DNA of 58,278 nt from NCBI GenBank assembly GCA_033720955.1, contig JAWWBN010000001.1, positions 1-58,278 on the forward strand. Direction: 5' to 3'. Within the stretch, counting starts at the first letter, position 1. Each line of letters begins with the position of its first letter. The notes beneath the pieces are model-generated. The model did not search any database and had not been told where the DNA came from. It worked only from the letters and a program-made list of their open reading frames with translations. A program made the position numbers and the translations under genes. The stretch is from JAWWBN01 sp033720955 (GTDB lineage: Bacteria; Acidobacteriota; Thermoanaerobaculia; Multivoradales; JAHEKO01). Below are positions 1-8,307 of the stretch, piece by piece.

Positions 1-1
1 C

Positions 2-2764
2 TTCCCCGACCCCAACGGCGCCTCGATGGCGCTGATCGACCCCTCCCTCGACAACAACGCGGGCGGCAACTGGTGCACCTCGTCGACGCCGTTCGGCGAC
101 GGCGACCGGGGCACCCCGGGCGCCGCCAACGACTGCGGCGCGGTGCCGCTGGTGATCAACGAGATCGACTACGACCAGCCCGGCGGGGACACCGCCGAGT
201 TCGTGGAGATCAAGAACGCCGGCGCCTCGGGCTTGGATCTGGCCGGCATGGAGCTGGTGCTGGTCAACGGCACCGGCGGCGGCGCCTCGATCTACGACAC
301 CATCGCCCTGCCCGCGGTCACCCTGGGCGCCGGCGACTACTTCGTGGTCTGCAGCAGCGCCGCGACGGTGGCCAACTGCGACCTGGAGGCCATCTCGTCC
401 ATCCAGAACGGCGCGCCCGACGCGGTGGCCCTGCGCTTCGGCGGCGCGGTGATCGTGGACACGGTGAGCTACGAGGGCGACACCGGCGCGCCCTACACCG
501 AGGGCTCGGGCGCCGGCCTCGAGGACTCCGGCGCCGCGGGCCAGGACTTCCGCGGCATCTCCCGCTACCCGGACGGCGTGGACACGGACCAGAACAACGC
601 CGACCTGGTCAACGCCTGCATCACCCCCGGAGGGGCCAACACCTCCTTCGCGGGCCCCTGCTCCCCGGTGGGCCCGGTGCTCGAGATCTACGAGATCCAG
701 GGCGCCGGCACGGCCTCGCCGGTGGCGGGGGTGACGGTCCGCACCAACGACAACGCCGTCACCGCGCTGGGCACCAACGGCTTCTTCATGCAGACGCCCA
801 CGTCGCGCACCGACGGCGACGTGGACACCTCGGACGGCATCTTCGTCTTCACCGGCGGCGCGCCGACGGTCGGCGTGGGCGATCGGGTGGACGTCACCGG
901 GCAGGTGGTCGAGTTCTTCGGCCTGACCGAGTTCTCCGGCGGGGTCAGCGTGAGCACGGTCGGCAGCGGGCCGGTGCCGGCGCCGGTGGCGCTCGACGCC
1001 TTCGTGCCGTCGCCGACGCCGGCCACGCCGAGCTGCGCCATCGAGTACGAGTGCTACGAGGGCATGCTGGTGGAGGTGGCCGACGGCTACGTGGCGGGCG
1101 GCAACCAGGAGTTCGGCTCCGACCCCTTCGCCGAGATCCACATCACCGCCGCCGGGGCGCGGCCCTTCCGCGAGCCGGGCATCGAGTTCCCGGGCCTCCC
1201 GGGCTTCCCGGTCTGGGACGGCAACCCCGAGGTCTTCGAGCTCGACCCCGACAAGCTGGGGCTGCCCAACCAGAGGATCCCGGCGGGCTCGACCTTCACC
1301 GCCAGGGGCGTGATCGGCTTCGAGTTCAACCACTTCGAGCTGTGGCCCACCGAGCTCTCCGTCGCCCCGGCGCCGCTGCCGGTGCCGGTGCGTCCGGCGG
1401 CCCCGGACGAGCTGACCATCGGCTCGCTCAACCTCTTCCGTCTGTTCGACGACGTGGACGACCCGCCCAGTGTCAACGTAGTGGGGGCGACCCGGAACGA
1501 CGCCGTGGTCTCCGGCGCCGAGTACCTGCGGCGGCGCGCCAAGCTGGCCGCGCAGATCGTGGGCGTGCTGCGGTCGCCCGACATCCTGGCGGTGCAGGAG
1601 GCGGAGAAGATCGAGGTGCTCCAGGACCTGGCCGCCGACGTCAACGCCATCGACCCGGCGGTCAACTACACCGCCTACCTGATCGAGGGCAACGACGTGG
1701 GCACCATCGACGTCGGCTTCCTGGTGCGCGACCGCGTCCAGGGGGTCGTCGTCACCCAGCTCGGGGCCAACGAGCTCTTCACCTTCGACGACCCCGACTC
1801 GGCGCTCCACGACCGGCCGCCGCTTCTGCTCGAGGGCCTCTGCGACGGCACCTTCCCCATCAAGGTGATGGTGCTCCATCAGCGCTCCCTGGGCGGAATC
1901 GACACCGAGCGCGTGCAGCGCAAGCGCTACGAGCAGGCCGAGTCGGTGGCGACGAAGATCCAGGACATCCAGAGCGCCGACCCCGACGTGAACCTGGTGG
2001 TCGTGGGCGACTTCAACGCCTTCGAGTTCACCGACGGCTACGTGGACGTCGCCGGGATCATCAAGGGCGACTTCGTCCCGGCCGACAGCGTGGTCTGCGG
2101 TCTGCCCGGGGTGGCCTGCGCCGACCTGGTGGACCCGGATCTGACCGACCAGGTGCTCGCTATCGACCCGGGGCAGCGCTACTCCTTCATCTTCCGCGAC
2201 ACCTTCAACCCGGTGCGCTCGCGTGGCGACAGCCAGGTGCTGGACCACGCCATGACCAGCGCGGCCCTCGGTGCGCTGGTCACCGGCTACGAGTACGGCC
2301 GGGCCAACGCCGATGCGCCCGAAGAGCTGCTGGAGCGCGACGGCACCGAGCCGGACGCCGGCCCCGACGACCTCTTCCTGCGCGCCTCGGACCACGACGG
2401 CCTGGTGCTCTACCTGTTCAAGGACGAGGACGGCGACGGCGTGACCGACGCGTTGGACGTCTGCCCGGGGACCGAGATTCCCGAGTCGGTGCCGACGAGC
2501 GGGCTGGGGGTCAACCGGTGGGCGCTGACGGACGGCGACACCGCGTTCGACACCACGCCGCCGCCGGGTGGGGGCAACGGCCCCGGCCTCTCGTTCACCA
2601 CCCAGGACACCGCGGGCTGCTCGTGCGAGCAGATCATCGACGCCCAGGGTCTGGGGAGCGGGCACGAGAAGTACGGCTGCTCGAACAGCGCGATGGAGGA
2701 GTGGGTGGCCCTGGTCAACCCCCTGATCGGGGTATCGGCGGGGTCTTCTCGAGGAGGAAGGTGA
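2..2764 (+). CDS. Secreted lamin-tail domain / endonuclease-exonuclease-phosphatase protein, 5' partial
   Basis: The reading frame is open from base 2, before the first ATG at 26, and reads FPDPNGAS into that ATG, so the true start lies outside the window. At least one and probably two lamin-tail (LTD) beta-sandwich modules occupy the first ~200 residues (IDPSLDNNAGGNWC, then VINEIDYDQPGGDTAEFVEI). A nuclease-fold domain spans ~465-800: VVVGDFNAFEF carries the catalytic Asp/Asn, and SDHDGLVLYL closes the fold with its His. A calcium-type repeat (DEDGDGVTDALDVCPG) and a Cys-rich tail ending in AMEEWVALV follow. The order matches large extracellular DNases/phosphoesterases of the ExeM/NucH type. 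It is probably exported, but the signal peptide is not visible here. Substrate (extracellular DNA or another phosphodiester) is inferred. Confidence 0.85.
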   Translation, partial: FPDPNGASMALIDPSLDNNAGGNWCTSSTPFGDGDRGTPGAANDCGAVPLVINEIDYDQPGGDTAEFVEIKNAGASGLDLAGMELVLVNGTGGGASIYDTIALPAVTLGAGDYFVVCSSAATVANCDLEAISSIQNGAPDAVALRFGGAVIVDTVSYEGDTGAPYTEGSGAGLEDSGAAGQDFRGISRYPDGVDTDQNNADLVNACITPGGANTSFAGPCSPVGPVLEIYEIQGAGTASPVAGVTVRTNDNAVTALGTNGFFMQTPTSRTDGDVDTSDGIFVFTGGAPTVGVGDRVDVTGQVVEFFGLTEFSGGVSVSTVGSGPVPAPVALDAFVPSPTPATPSCAIEYECYEGMLVEVADGYVAGGNQEFGSDPFAEIHITAAGARPFREPGIEFPGLPGFPVWDGNPEVFELDPDKLGLPNQRIPAGSTFTARGVIGFEFNHFELWPTELSVAPAPLPVPVRPAAPDELTIGSLNLFRLFDDVDDPPSVNVVGATRNDAVVSGAEYLRRRAKLAAQIVGVLRSPDILAVQEAEKIEVLQDLAADVNAIDPAVNYTAYLIEGNDVGTIDVGFLVRDRVQGVVVTQLGANELFTFDDPDSALHDRPPLLLEGLCDGTFPIKVMVLHQRSLGGIDTERVQRKRYEQAESVATKIQDIQSADPDVNLVVVGDFNAFEFTDGYVDVAGIIKGDFVPADSVVCGLPGVACADLVDPDLTDQVLAIDPGQRYSFIFRDTFNPVRSRGDSQVLDHAMTSAALGALVTGYEYGRANADAPEELLERDGTEPDAGPDDLFLRASDHDGLVLYLFKDEDGDGVTDALDVCPGTEIPESVPTSGLGVNRWALTDGDTAFDTTPPPGGGNGPGLSFTTQDTAGCSCEQIIDAQGLGSGHEKYGCSNSAMEEWVALVNPLIGVSAGSSRGGR

Positions 2765-2771
2765 AGGCCCC

Positions 2772-2815
2772 CGGCGGGCGGGCGACTTCGGGTCGGACCG
2801 AGCCGCCGCCCGCCG
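2772..2815 (+). terminator. GC-rich inverted repeat after the nuclease gene
   Basis: CGGCGGGCGG at 2772-2781 is perfectly complementary to CCGCCCGCCG at 2806-2815, with a 24-base loop, starting 8 bases after the stop codon. No T-tract follows, so this could be a 3'-end stabilising hairpin or a weak terminator rather than a canonical intrinsic terminator. Confidence 0.35.
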
Positions 2816-2956
2816 TCTGAGCCGGAGGGGCCGGGGGCCGGGCTTCCCGTGGCAGGGGAGTGCTTCGGGGCCCGGGAAGCTCCCCGCGAAGGCGCTCCGG
2901 ACCCCTCGAGGGGAGCGACGGGGCTCGCCATTGGACGGAGCCGACCGGACAAGAGC

Positions 2957-2962
2957 TAGACT
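2957..2962 (+). promoter_or_regulatory. Possible -10 box (TAGACT) upstream of the AmrS gene
   Basis: TAGACT sits 24 bases before the ATG at 2987. TTGGAC at 2931-2936 could be a -35 box, but the 20-base spacer is longer than usual. Similar TAGnnT boxes precede several other genes in the window. Confidence 0.35.
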
Positions 2963-2986
2963 GAGGGTCGAGGGAGCCGATCTCCG

Positions 2987-4099
2987 ATGGAGCACCCGAT
3001 CGTCCGCGACGCCAGCGTGGTCCCCACCCGCTACTGGCACGCCCTCCCCGACGGCCGGGTGCAGTGCGATCTCTGCCCGCGCTTCTGCAAGTTGCGCGAG
3101 GGGCAGCGGGGGCTCTGCTTCGTGCGCGGCTGTCTGGACGGCGAGGTGGTGCTGACCACCTACGGACGCTCGAGCGGATTCTGCGTCGATCCGATCGAGA
3201 AGAAGCCGCTCAACCACTTCCACCCCGGCACCCCGGTGCTCTCCTTCGGCACCGCGGGGTGCAACCTCTTCTGCAGGTTCTGCCAGAACTGGGACATCTC
3301 CAAGTCGCGCGAGGTGGACACCCTCGCCGACCAGGCGTCGCCCGAGACGATCGCCCGGGCGGCCGAGCGGCTGGGCTGCGCGAGCGTCGCCTTCACCTAC
3401 AACGACCCGGTCATCTTCCACGAGTACGCCATCGACGTCGCCCACGCCTGCCGCGAGCGCGGCATCTTCTCGGTGGCGGTGACCGCCGGGGAGGTCTGCC
3501 CGGAGCCGCGGCGCGAGTTCTACGCCGCCATGGACGCCGCCAACGTGGATCTCAAGGCCTTCACCGACCGGTTCTACGAGCGGGTCTGCGGCGGCGCGCT
3601 GCAGCCGGTGCTCGACACCCTCCGCTATCTCGAGCACGAAACCGACGTCTGGTTCGAGATCACCAACCTGTTGATCCCCGGGGAGAACGACTCCGACGGC
3701 GAGCTGGACGAGATGACCCGCTGGGTGGTCGGCGAGCTGGGCCCCCATGTGCCGATGCACTTCACCGCCTTCCACCCCGACTTCAAGATGATGGACCGCC
3801 CGCCCACCCCGCCCGAGACCCTCACGCGGGCGCGGGAGATCGCTCTCGCCAACGGCGTGCGCTACGCCTACACCGGGAACATCCACGATGACACGGGGGG
3901 CTCGACCTGGTGCCACGGCTGCGGCGCGCTGCTGATCGAACGCGACTGGTACCGGCTGGGCGAGTGGAACCTCTCCGAAGGGGGCCGGTGCAGCTCCTGC
4001 GGCGCGGCGTGCGCCGGCCGCTTCGACCCCCGGCCCGGAGGCTGGGGGCCCCGCCGACTGCCGGTCCGGCTGGGCGACGTCGCGATGTCCTCGGCCTGA
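2987..4099 (+). CDS. amrS: AmmeMemoRadiSam-system radical SAM enzyme
   Basis: The 370-residue protein carries the radical SAM signature CNLFCRFC (Cx3Cx2C), which binds the [4Fe-4S] cluster that cleaves S-adenosylmethionine. It follows the conserved AmrS (pyruvate-formate-lyase-activase-like) sequence TAGCNLFCRFCQNWDISKSRE, continues with ASVAFTYNDP, and ends in the family-typical HFTAFHPDFKM and YTGNIHD. An N-terminal CDLCPRFCKL and a C-terminal pair of CxxC motifs (CHGCG, CSSCG) look like extra metal sites. AmrS usually works with MEMO1- and AMMECR1-family partners; neither is encoded here. The modified substrate of this family was unknown to me. The ATG at 2987 is chosen because the conserved N-terminus begins near it. 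Confidence 0.9.
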   Translation: MEHPIVRDASVVPTRYWHALPDGRVQCDLCPRFCKLREGQRGLCFVRGCLDGEVVLTTYGRSSGFCVDPIEKKPLNHFHPGTPVLSFGTAGCNLFCRFCQNWDISKSREVDTLADQASPETIARAAERLGCASVAFTYNDPVIFHEYAIDVAHACRERGIFSVAVTAGEVCPEPRREFYAAMDAANVDLKAFTDRFYERVCGGALQPVLDTLRYLEHETDVWFEITNLLIPGENDSDGELDEMTRWVVGELGPHVPMHFTAFHPDFKMMDRPPTPPETLTRAREIALANGVRYAYTGNIHDDTGGSTWCHGCGALLIERDWYRLGEWNLSEGGRCSSCGAACAGRFDPRPGGWGPRRLPVRLGDVAMSSA

Positions 4100-4169
4100 G
4101 CCTCCGGTCGGCCGCCGCCGGGCCGTGGACCGCGCCGTGGCGGAGGGGTGATCGACGGCGCCCCGGCGC

Positions 4170-4175
4170 TATGAT
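4170..4175 (+). promoter_or_regulatory. Possible -10 box (TATGAT) upstream of the molybdopterin oxidoreductase
   Basis: TATGAT lies 45 bases upstream of the GTG start at 4221 in the 121-base gap after amrS. No good TTGACA-like -35 is visible 16-18 bases further upstream, so this is a weak call. Confidence 0.3.
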
Positions 4176-4220
4176 GGGCGTCTCGCGTCCACCAGACCGT
4201 CCGAGAGCCGGAGGGAGAGG

Positions 4221-6254
4221 GTGTCCGCCACGATCCGCTACACGACCTGTGTTCTCGACTGCCCCGACGCCTGCGGTCTCGAGGTCGAGGTCCGCGACCG
4301 GCGCGTGGTGGCGATCCGCGCCGCGCCCGGGGACGCAGCCACCGGCGGCTTTATCTGCGGCAAGGTGACCCACTTCCACCGCCGGCTCGACCATCCCGAG
4401 CGCATCCTCCACCCCATGCGGCGCGCCGGGGTCAAGGGGGACGGCCGCTTCGAGCGCATCACCTGGGAGGAGGCCGTCGATGCCGTCGCCGGCCGGCTGG
4501 CCGAGGTGCGCGACCGCTGGGGGGGCGAGGCCATCCTGCCCTTCCACTACGGCGGCTCGAACGGCCTGCTGACCGACGATCTGGTCGACGACCTGCTGTT
4601 CGCCCGGCTCGGCGCCTCGCGGCTGGCCAAGACGATCTGCGCCGTGCCGGCGACCCGGGTCGCGCTCGGCATGTACGGCAAGATGCCCGGCGTCGCCTTC
4701 TCCGACTTCCCCGAGGCGCGGCTGATCGTCGTCTGGGGGGCCAACCCGAAGGGCTCGAACATCCACCTGGTGCCCTGGCTCAAGGAGGCCCGGAGACGCG
4801 GCGCCCGGGTGGTCACGGTCGATCCGCGGCGCACGCTGGCGGAGGGCGACGTCGACCTCCACCTGCCGGTGCTGCCGGGCCAGGATCTGGCCGTGGCGCT
4901 GGCCCTGATCCACCGCTGGGAGACCCGCGGCGAGCTCGACCGCCACTTCCTCGAGCGCTGGGCCGACGGCGTCGAGCCGCTGCTGGAAGCCGCCCGGGAG
5001 TGGACCCTCGAGCGGGCGGCCCGGACCGCCGGGGTGGAGGTGGCCGACCTCGCCCGCCTGGCGGACCTCCTGGCCGAGGCCGATCCGGCTCTCGTCCGCT
5101 GCGGCTGGGGGCTGGAGCGCAACCGCAACGGTGCCCAGGCGATCGCCGCGGTGCTGGCGATCCCTGCGCTCCTGGGCAAGTTCGGGAAGCGCGGCGGCGG
5201 CTACACGCTGTCGAACAACGGCGCCGTGAAGCTCGATCGCGGCCGGCTCCTCGGCCGCCTCGACTGGTCGACGCGGCGGCTCAACATGACCCAGCTCGGC
5301 CGGCTCCTCGCCGGGCCGCTGGAGCCGCCGGTCAAGGCGCTCTTCGTCTACAACGCCAACCCGGCGGCCACCGTGCCGGAGCAGCGGGCGGTGCTCGCCG
5401 GCCTCGCGCGTGACGACCTCTTCACCGTGGTCCACGAGCAGGTGATGACCGACACCGCCCGCTTCGCCGACGTGCTCCTGCCGGCCAGGACCTTCTTCGA
5501 GGGGCACGACCTGCGTTCCGGCTACGGCAGCTACGTGGTGGGGGGCATCCGGCCCGTGGTCGAGGCGGCGGGCGAGGCGATCTCCAACATGGAGCTCTTC
5601 GGACGCCTGGGTCGGGCCCTGGGGTTCGACGATCCCGTCTTCGGGTGGGACGACGACGAGCTGCTGCGCCGCGCGGCCGAGGCGCTCGAGATCCCGGGCG
5701 GAAACGGCGCCGCCACCCTGGCGGCGGGCGGCCGGGTGACCTACGGCTTCGAGGGAGCCGCCCCGATCCCCTTCGTCAACAGCTTCCCGCTGACCGCGGA
5801 CGGCAAGGTCCACCTCACCCCGCCCGACCTCGGAGCCGAGCCGTACCGCTACCGGGAGCCGGAGCGCGACCACCCGCTGGCCCTGGTCACCCCGGCCAGC
5901 CACCGGCTGATCAACAGCACCCTGGGCGAGACCAACCTGCCGCGCCTGGAGGTGACCCTGCACCCCGACGACGCCCGGGCGCGGGGGGTGGCCGCCGGCG
6001 ACGCGGTGAGGGTGTGGAACGACCGCGGCGAGGTGCGGTGCCGGCTCGCGGTCAGCGCCGCAGTGCGCCCCGGGGTCGCCTCGATGCCGAAGGGCGCCTG
6101 GCGTCGGTCGTCGGAGAACGGGCTCACCTCCACGGCGCTCTGCCCCGACGACGCCCAGGTCGTGGGCGACGCGGCCTGCTTCAACGACGCGCGGGTGGAG
6201 GTCGCGGCGGTTTCCCGCCCTGGCGGTGAGCCCGGTGGCGACGGCGGCGCCTAG
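4221..6254 (+). CDS. Molybdopterin-dependent oxidoreductase (DMSO reductase / formate dehydrogenase superfamily)
   Basis: This 677-residue protein starts with an N-terminal [4Fe-4S] site CVLDCPDAC (C9, C13, C17) plus C46 in GGFICGK. Next come the molybdopterin-binding fold (IVVWGANPKGSNIHLVPWL, VVTVDPRRT) and a C-terminal guanine-dinucleotide-binding beta-barrel (ALVTPASHRLINSTLGE, HPDDARARGV, GDAVRVWNDRGEV). It belongs to the large COG0243 group whose members oxidise or reduce small substrates using a Mo/W bis-MGD cofactor. The specific substrate cannot be read from sequence. No Tat signal is seen, so a cytoplasmic location is likely, and no electron-transfer subunits are adjacent. GTG is chosen as the start because it directly precedes the Fe-S motif. 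Confidence 0.88.
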   Translation: MSATIRYTTCVLDCPDACGLEVEVRDRRVVAIRAAPGDAATGGFICGKVTHFHRRLDHPERILHPMRRAGVKGDGRFERITWEEAVDAVAGRLAEVRDRWGGEAILPFHYGGSNGLLTDDLVDDLLFARLGASRLAKTICAVPATRVALGMYGKMPGVAFSDFPEARLIVVWGANPKGSNIHLVPWLKEARRRGARVVTVDPRRTLAEGDVDLHLPVLPGQDLAVALALIHRWETRGELDRHFLERWADGVEPLLEAAREWTLERAARTAGVEVADLARLADLLAEADPALVRCGWGLERNRNGAQAIAAVLAIPALLGKFGKRGGGYTLSNNGAVKLDRGRLLGRLDWSTRRLNMTQLGRLLAGPLEPPVKALFVYNANPAATVPEQRAVLAGLARDDLFTVVHEQVMTDTARFADVLLPARTFFEGHDLRSGYGSYVVGGIRPVVEAAGEAISNMELFGRLGRALGFDDPVFGWDDDELLRRAAEALEIPGGNGAATLAAGGRVTYGFEGAAPIPFVNSFPLTADGKVHLTPPDLGAEPYRYREPERDHPLALVTPASHRLINSTLGETNLPRLEVTLHPDDARARGVAAGDAVRVWNDRGEVRCRLAVSAAVRPGVASMPKGAWRRSSENGLTSTALCPDDAQVVGDAACFNDARVEVAAVSRPGGEPGGDGGA

Positions 6255-6389
6255 CCGCCATCGCGAGCTGCGCGTCACCGATCGACTGCGGCCGACGTCC
6301 GGGGGGCCCGCCTCGGGGCGCCGACCGAGGGACGGCGCATCGAGCTCGTGGCCTCGACCCTGCTTGGGGGTGGGAGGGGGGGCGGGATG

Positions 6390-7277
6390 TCAGGCGGTCG
6401 GCTGCCGCCGGGGCAGATCCATCCCCCGCGCCAGACGGCGGGTCACGAGGGCGATGACGATGGCGGCCGCGGCCAGGCCGGCGCCGAACTCGCCGCTCCA
6501 GTACTCGGTCGGCCCGGTATCCAGGGTGGCGCGGTCGAAGAAGCCCTGCACCCAGAGGTTGTGGCTGCCGTGGAGCAGGACCGCGGGCCAGAGGCTGCCC
6601 GACTTCAGGCGGATCCAGGCGTAGAGGTAGCTGGCGCCGACGGCGAGGAGCGTGAAGCAGAGGAGCGAGTAGCCGACCGGGGCCTCGGAGCGGTAGCCCG
6701 CGAAGAGCACCAGGGGCGCGTGCCAGAGCGCCCAGATCAGGCCGCTGGTCAGCGCAACGCCGTCGAAGTCGAGGAGCCGCGCGAGACGCGGCACCAGGTA
6801 GCCGCGCCAGCCGATCTCCTCGCCCAGCGCGAAGAGACAGCTCTGGAGCGAGCCGAGAAAGAGCAGGGGCCAGCGCTCCCGCAGCCGGTCGAGCGCGGTG
6901 AGGTCGAAGTCGCCCAGCGGGGAGGCCCAGATCAGGGCGTAGACGACGAGCGAATAGGCGATGGGAACGAAGTAGCCCGCGATCCAGTAGCGCGTCTTCC
7001 CCGCACTCCAGCCGAGTCCGGCGAGCGACCGGCGGAAGCGGAGCTGGAGGGCCACCGCCACCAGGCCCGGCGTCCACATGAGCCAGGGAACCAGCGCGGC
7101 GCCCCCTGCCGTGAGCCCTCCGGCTCGCGCCATCAGCACGTAGAAGACCGAGCTCACCGCCAGGGTCAGGCCCACGAACCACAGGATTTCCCGGCGAGGC
7201 GACGAGAGCCGAGGAAGCGGCGCCATGGCCTGCCCTACGGGCTCGGGGCCAGGGGGTTTCGCGGCGCTCTCCGGCAC
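6390..7277 (-). CDS. CPBP-family intramembrane glutamic protease
   Basis: This integral membrane protein of up to 295 residues has about seven to eight hydrophobic segments. The CPBP (ABI/Rce1-like) motifs are present: GEEIGWRGYL (Glu-Glu-x3-Arg) and, about 45 residues later, WALWHAPLVLF with the motif His. These form the active site in Rce1-type proteases, which cleave within or near membranes. Bacterial members have varied roles such as bacteriocin self-immunity and protein maturation; the role here is unknown. The frame opens with a GTG at 7277, but an ATG at 7226 (residue 18), just before MAPLPRLSS and the first membrane segment, is an equally good start. It converges with the molybdopterin oxidoreductase across a 135-base gap in which I see nothing. 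Confidence 0.88.
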   Translation of the reverse strand: MPESAAKPPGPEPVGQAMAPLPRLSSPRREILWFVGLTLAVSSVFYVLMARAGGLTAGGAALVPWLMWTPGLVAVALQLRFRRSLAGLGWSAGKTRYWIAGYFVPIAYSLVVYALIWASPLGDFDLTALDRLRERWPLLFLGSLQSCLFALGEEIGWRGYLVPRLARLLDFDGVALTSGLIWALWHAPLVLFAGYRSEAPVGYSLLCFTLLAVGASYLYAWIRLKSGSLWPAVLLHGSHNLWVQGFFDRATLDTGPTEYWSGEFGAGLAAAAIVIALVTRRLARGMDLPRRQPTA

Positions 7278-7353
7278 TGTTTCGCCATCGAGACCCCGGT
7301 CGCGCCCGGTGGCGTGGAGCGCGGCGAGAGGGCGGTCGTCGCGGGGTGTCCGG

Positions 7354-7443
7354 CTAGAACTCCAGCCGGACCCGGACTTCGTATCGGCGCGGCCGCTGCC
7401 AACCGAGGGGCTCGCCCAGGTCGAAATCGCCGCAACCGGTCAC
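7354..7443 (-). pseudogene. Remnant of a TonB-dependent receptor C-terminus
   Basis: The minus strand encodes a short run ending in a stop at 7354-7356. It reads DFDLGEPLGWQ and then RPRRYEVRVRLEF. A terminal strand with alternating residues and a final Phe is the hallmark of outer-membrane beta-barrels. The pattern 'x-F-GEP-x2-WQ-x-PR-x-(Y/F)-EV-x-VR-x-EF' is common at the ends of TonB-dependent receptors of Acidobacteriota. Upstream of about 7443 the similarity stops and the frame runs into the small gene at 7451-7660. Only about 30 codons survive, so the rest of the receptor appears deleted. The assignment rests on pattern recognition of a short segment. Confidence 0.5.
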
Positions 7444-7450
7444 AAATCGC

Positions 7451-7660
7451 TCAGCGCAGCACGAACTCGGGCCGCCCGGCGGCGGTCCGGCGGCGGACGG
7501 GACGCGAGGCGGGGGGCAGGGCGTCGATCAGCCGCTGGACGGCGGCGAAGGGGTCGGCGGGGCGCAGCGCGGCGGCGCGGCGCAGGGCGCGGACGTCCTC
7601 GGGCGTGGTCTCGAGGTCGTCGGCCAGGCCGGTGAGGCGGATGTCGTCACGCGATCTCAT
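7451..7660 (-). CDS. Small protein overlapping the nucleotidyltransferase gene (unknown function)
   Basis: The ATG at 7660 lies inside the end of the upstream nucleotidyltransferase gene, giving a 14-base overlap that implies translational coupling. The product is about 69 residues, soluble and rich in Arg/Ala, beginning MRSRDDIRLTGLADDLETTPEDVRAL and containing an amphipathic stretch (DPFAAVQRLIDALP). I do not recognise a family; it shows no HEPN-type R-x4-6-H motif and no membrane segment. Its position next to an AbiEii/MNT-like protein suggests a partner or antitoxin-like role, but this is only inference from arrangement. Confidence 0.6.
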   Translation of the reverse strand: MRSRDDIRLTGLADDLETTPEDVRALRRAAALRPADPFAAVQRLIDALPPASRPVRRRTAAGRPEFVLR

Positions 7661-8168
7661 GCCAGAGGTCCCCGAGGTCGTGCTCCTCGAAATAGCCGCG
7701 GACTTCGTCGCGGTCGACACCCGGCAACTCCAGGAGGCGGGCAATGTCCGCCAGCTCCTGGTGCTTGCGGCCGGGGTCGTTCTTCACCGCCAGGATCTTC
7801 ATCGCCGCCAGGTGCTCCGGTCGGGGCACCAGGACCGGTACACCGTCGGGGCCCGCCACTCTCCGGGCGGTGGAGAAGATCTTCTCGCGCGTCGCGCCGC
7901 GCACGTAGACGAAGTCCACGCGGCCCCAGGCCGGATCCTCGTGGAGATGGTTCGAGTAGCCCGTCGAGCGGTGGAGGGTCTCGTAGCCGAGGCTCTCCAT
8001 GAGCTCCACCACGGTCTCCTGCGCGTCCGCCGAGATCAGCAGGTCGAGATCGAGCGTGGCGCGCGGCTGACCCAGCGCCGCCAGAGCCAGGGCGCCCACC
8101 AGCGCGAACGGCTGCTTCTCCTCCTCGAGGTGAGCCGCGATCCGTCGCAGGACGGCACCCAGATCCAT
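7647..8168 (-). CDS. Nucleotidyltransferase-fold protein (AbiEii / DUF6036-like)
   Basis: The 173-residue product has an N-terminal nucleotidyltransferase core: LVGALALAALGQPRATLDLDLLIS gives the G(A/S)x and RxTxDxD metal-binding pattern, and RVDFVYV supplies the third acidic strand. A helical tail follows (PEHLAAMKILAVKNDPGRKHQELADIARLLEL), typical of the AbiEii/AbiGii and DUF6036 groups. Related proteins act as nucleotidylating toxins of type IV/VII toxin-antitoxin pairs or as uncharacterised NTases. I start it at the ATG at 8168 (MDLGAVL) rather than the longer frame at 8258, because the extra 30 residues are Arg-rich and unlike the family. Confidence 0.78.
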   Translation of the reverse strand: MDLGAVLRRIAAHLEEEKQPFALVGALALAALGQPRATLDLDLLISADAQETVVELMESLGYETLHRSTGYSNHLHEDPAWGRVDFVYVRGATREKIFSTARRVAGPDGVPVLVPRPEHLAAMKILAVKNDPGRKHQELADIARLLELPGVDRDEVRGYFEEHDLGDLWHEIA

Positions 8169-8307
8169 GGCCTGGAGACTACCGCGCCACCGATTCGCCA
8201 GTCTCTTCGGCCGCGGCAGGGTCGCCCGACGCAAGGAGGAAGCCATGGTCATCGGCAAGAGGCCGGCTCGCGGCTCCTCCCCTCCCCCGGCTCCTCGACC
8301 CGCGGCG

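Noticed and set aside
2987..4099. Complete AmmeMemoRadiSam system
   Set aside because: Only the radical SAM enzyme is present; I found no MEMO1- or AMMECR1-like gene in the window.
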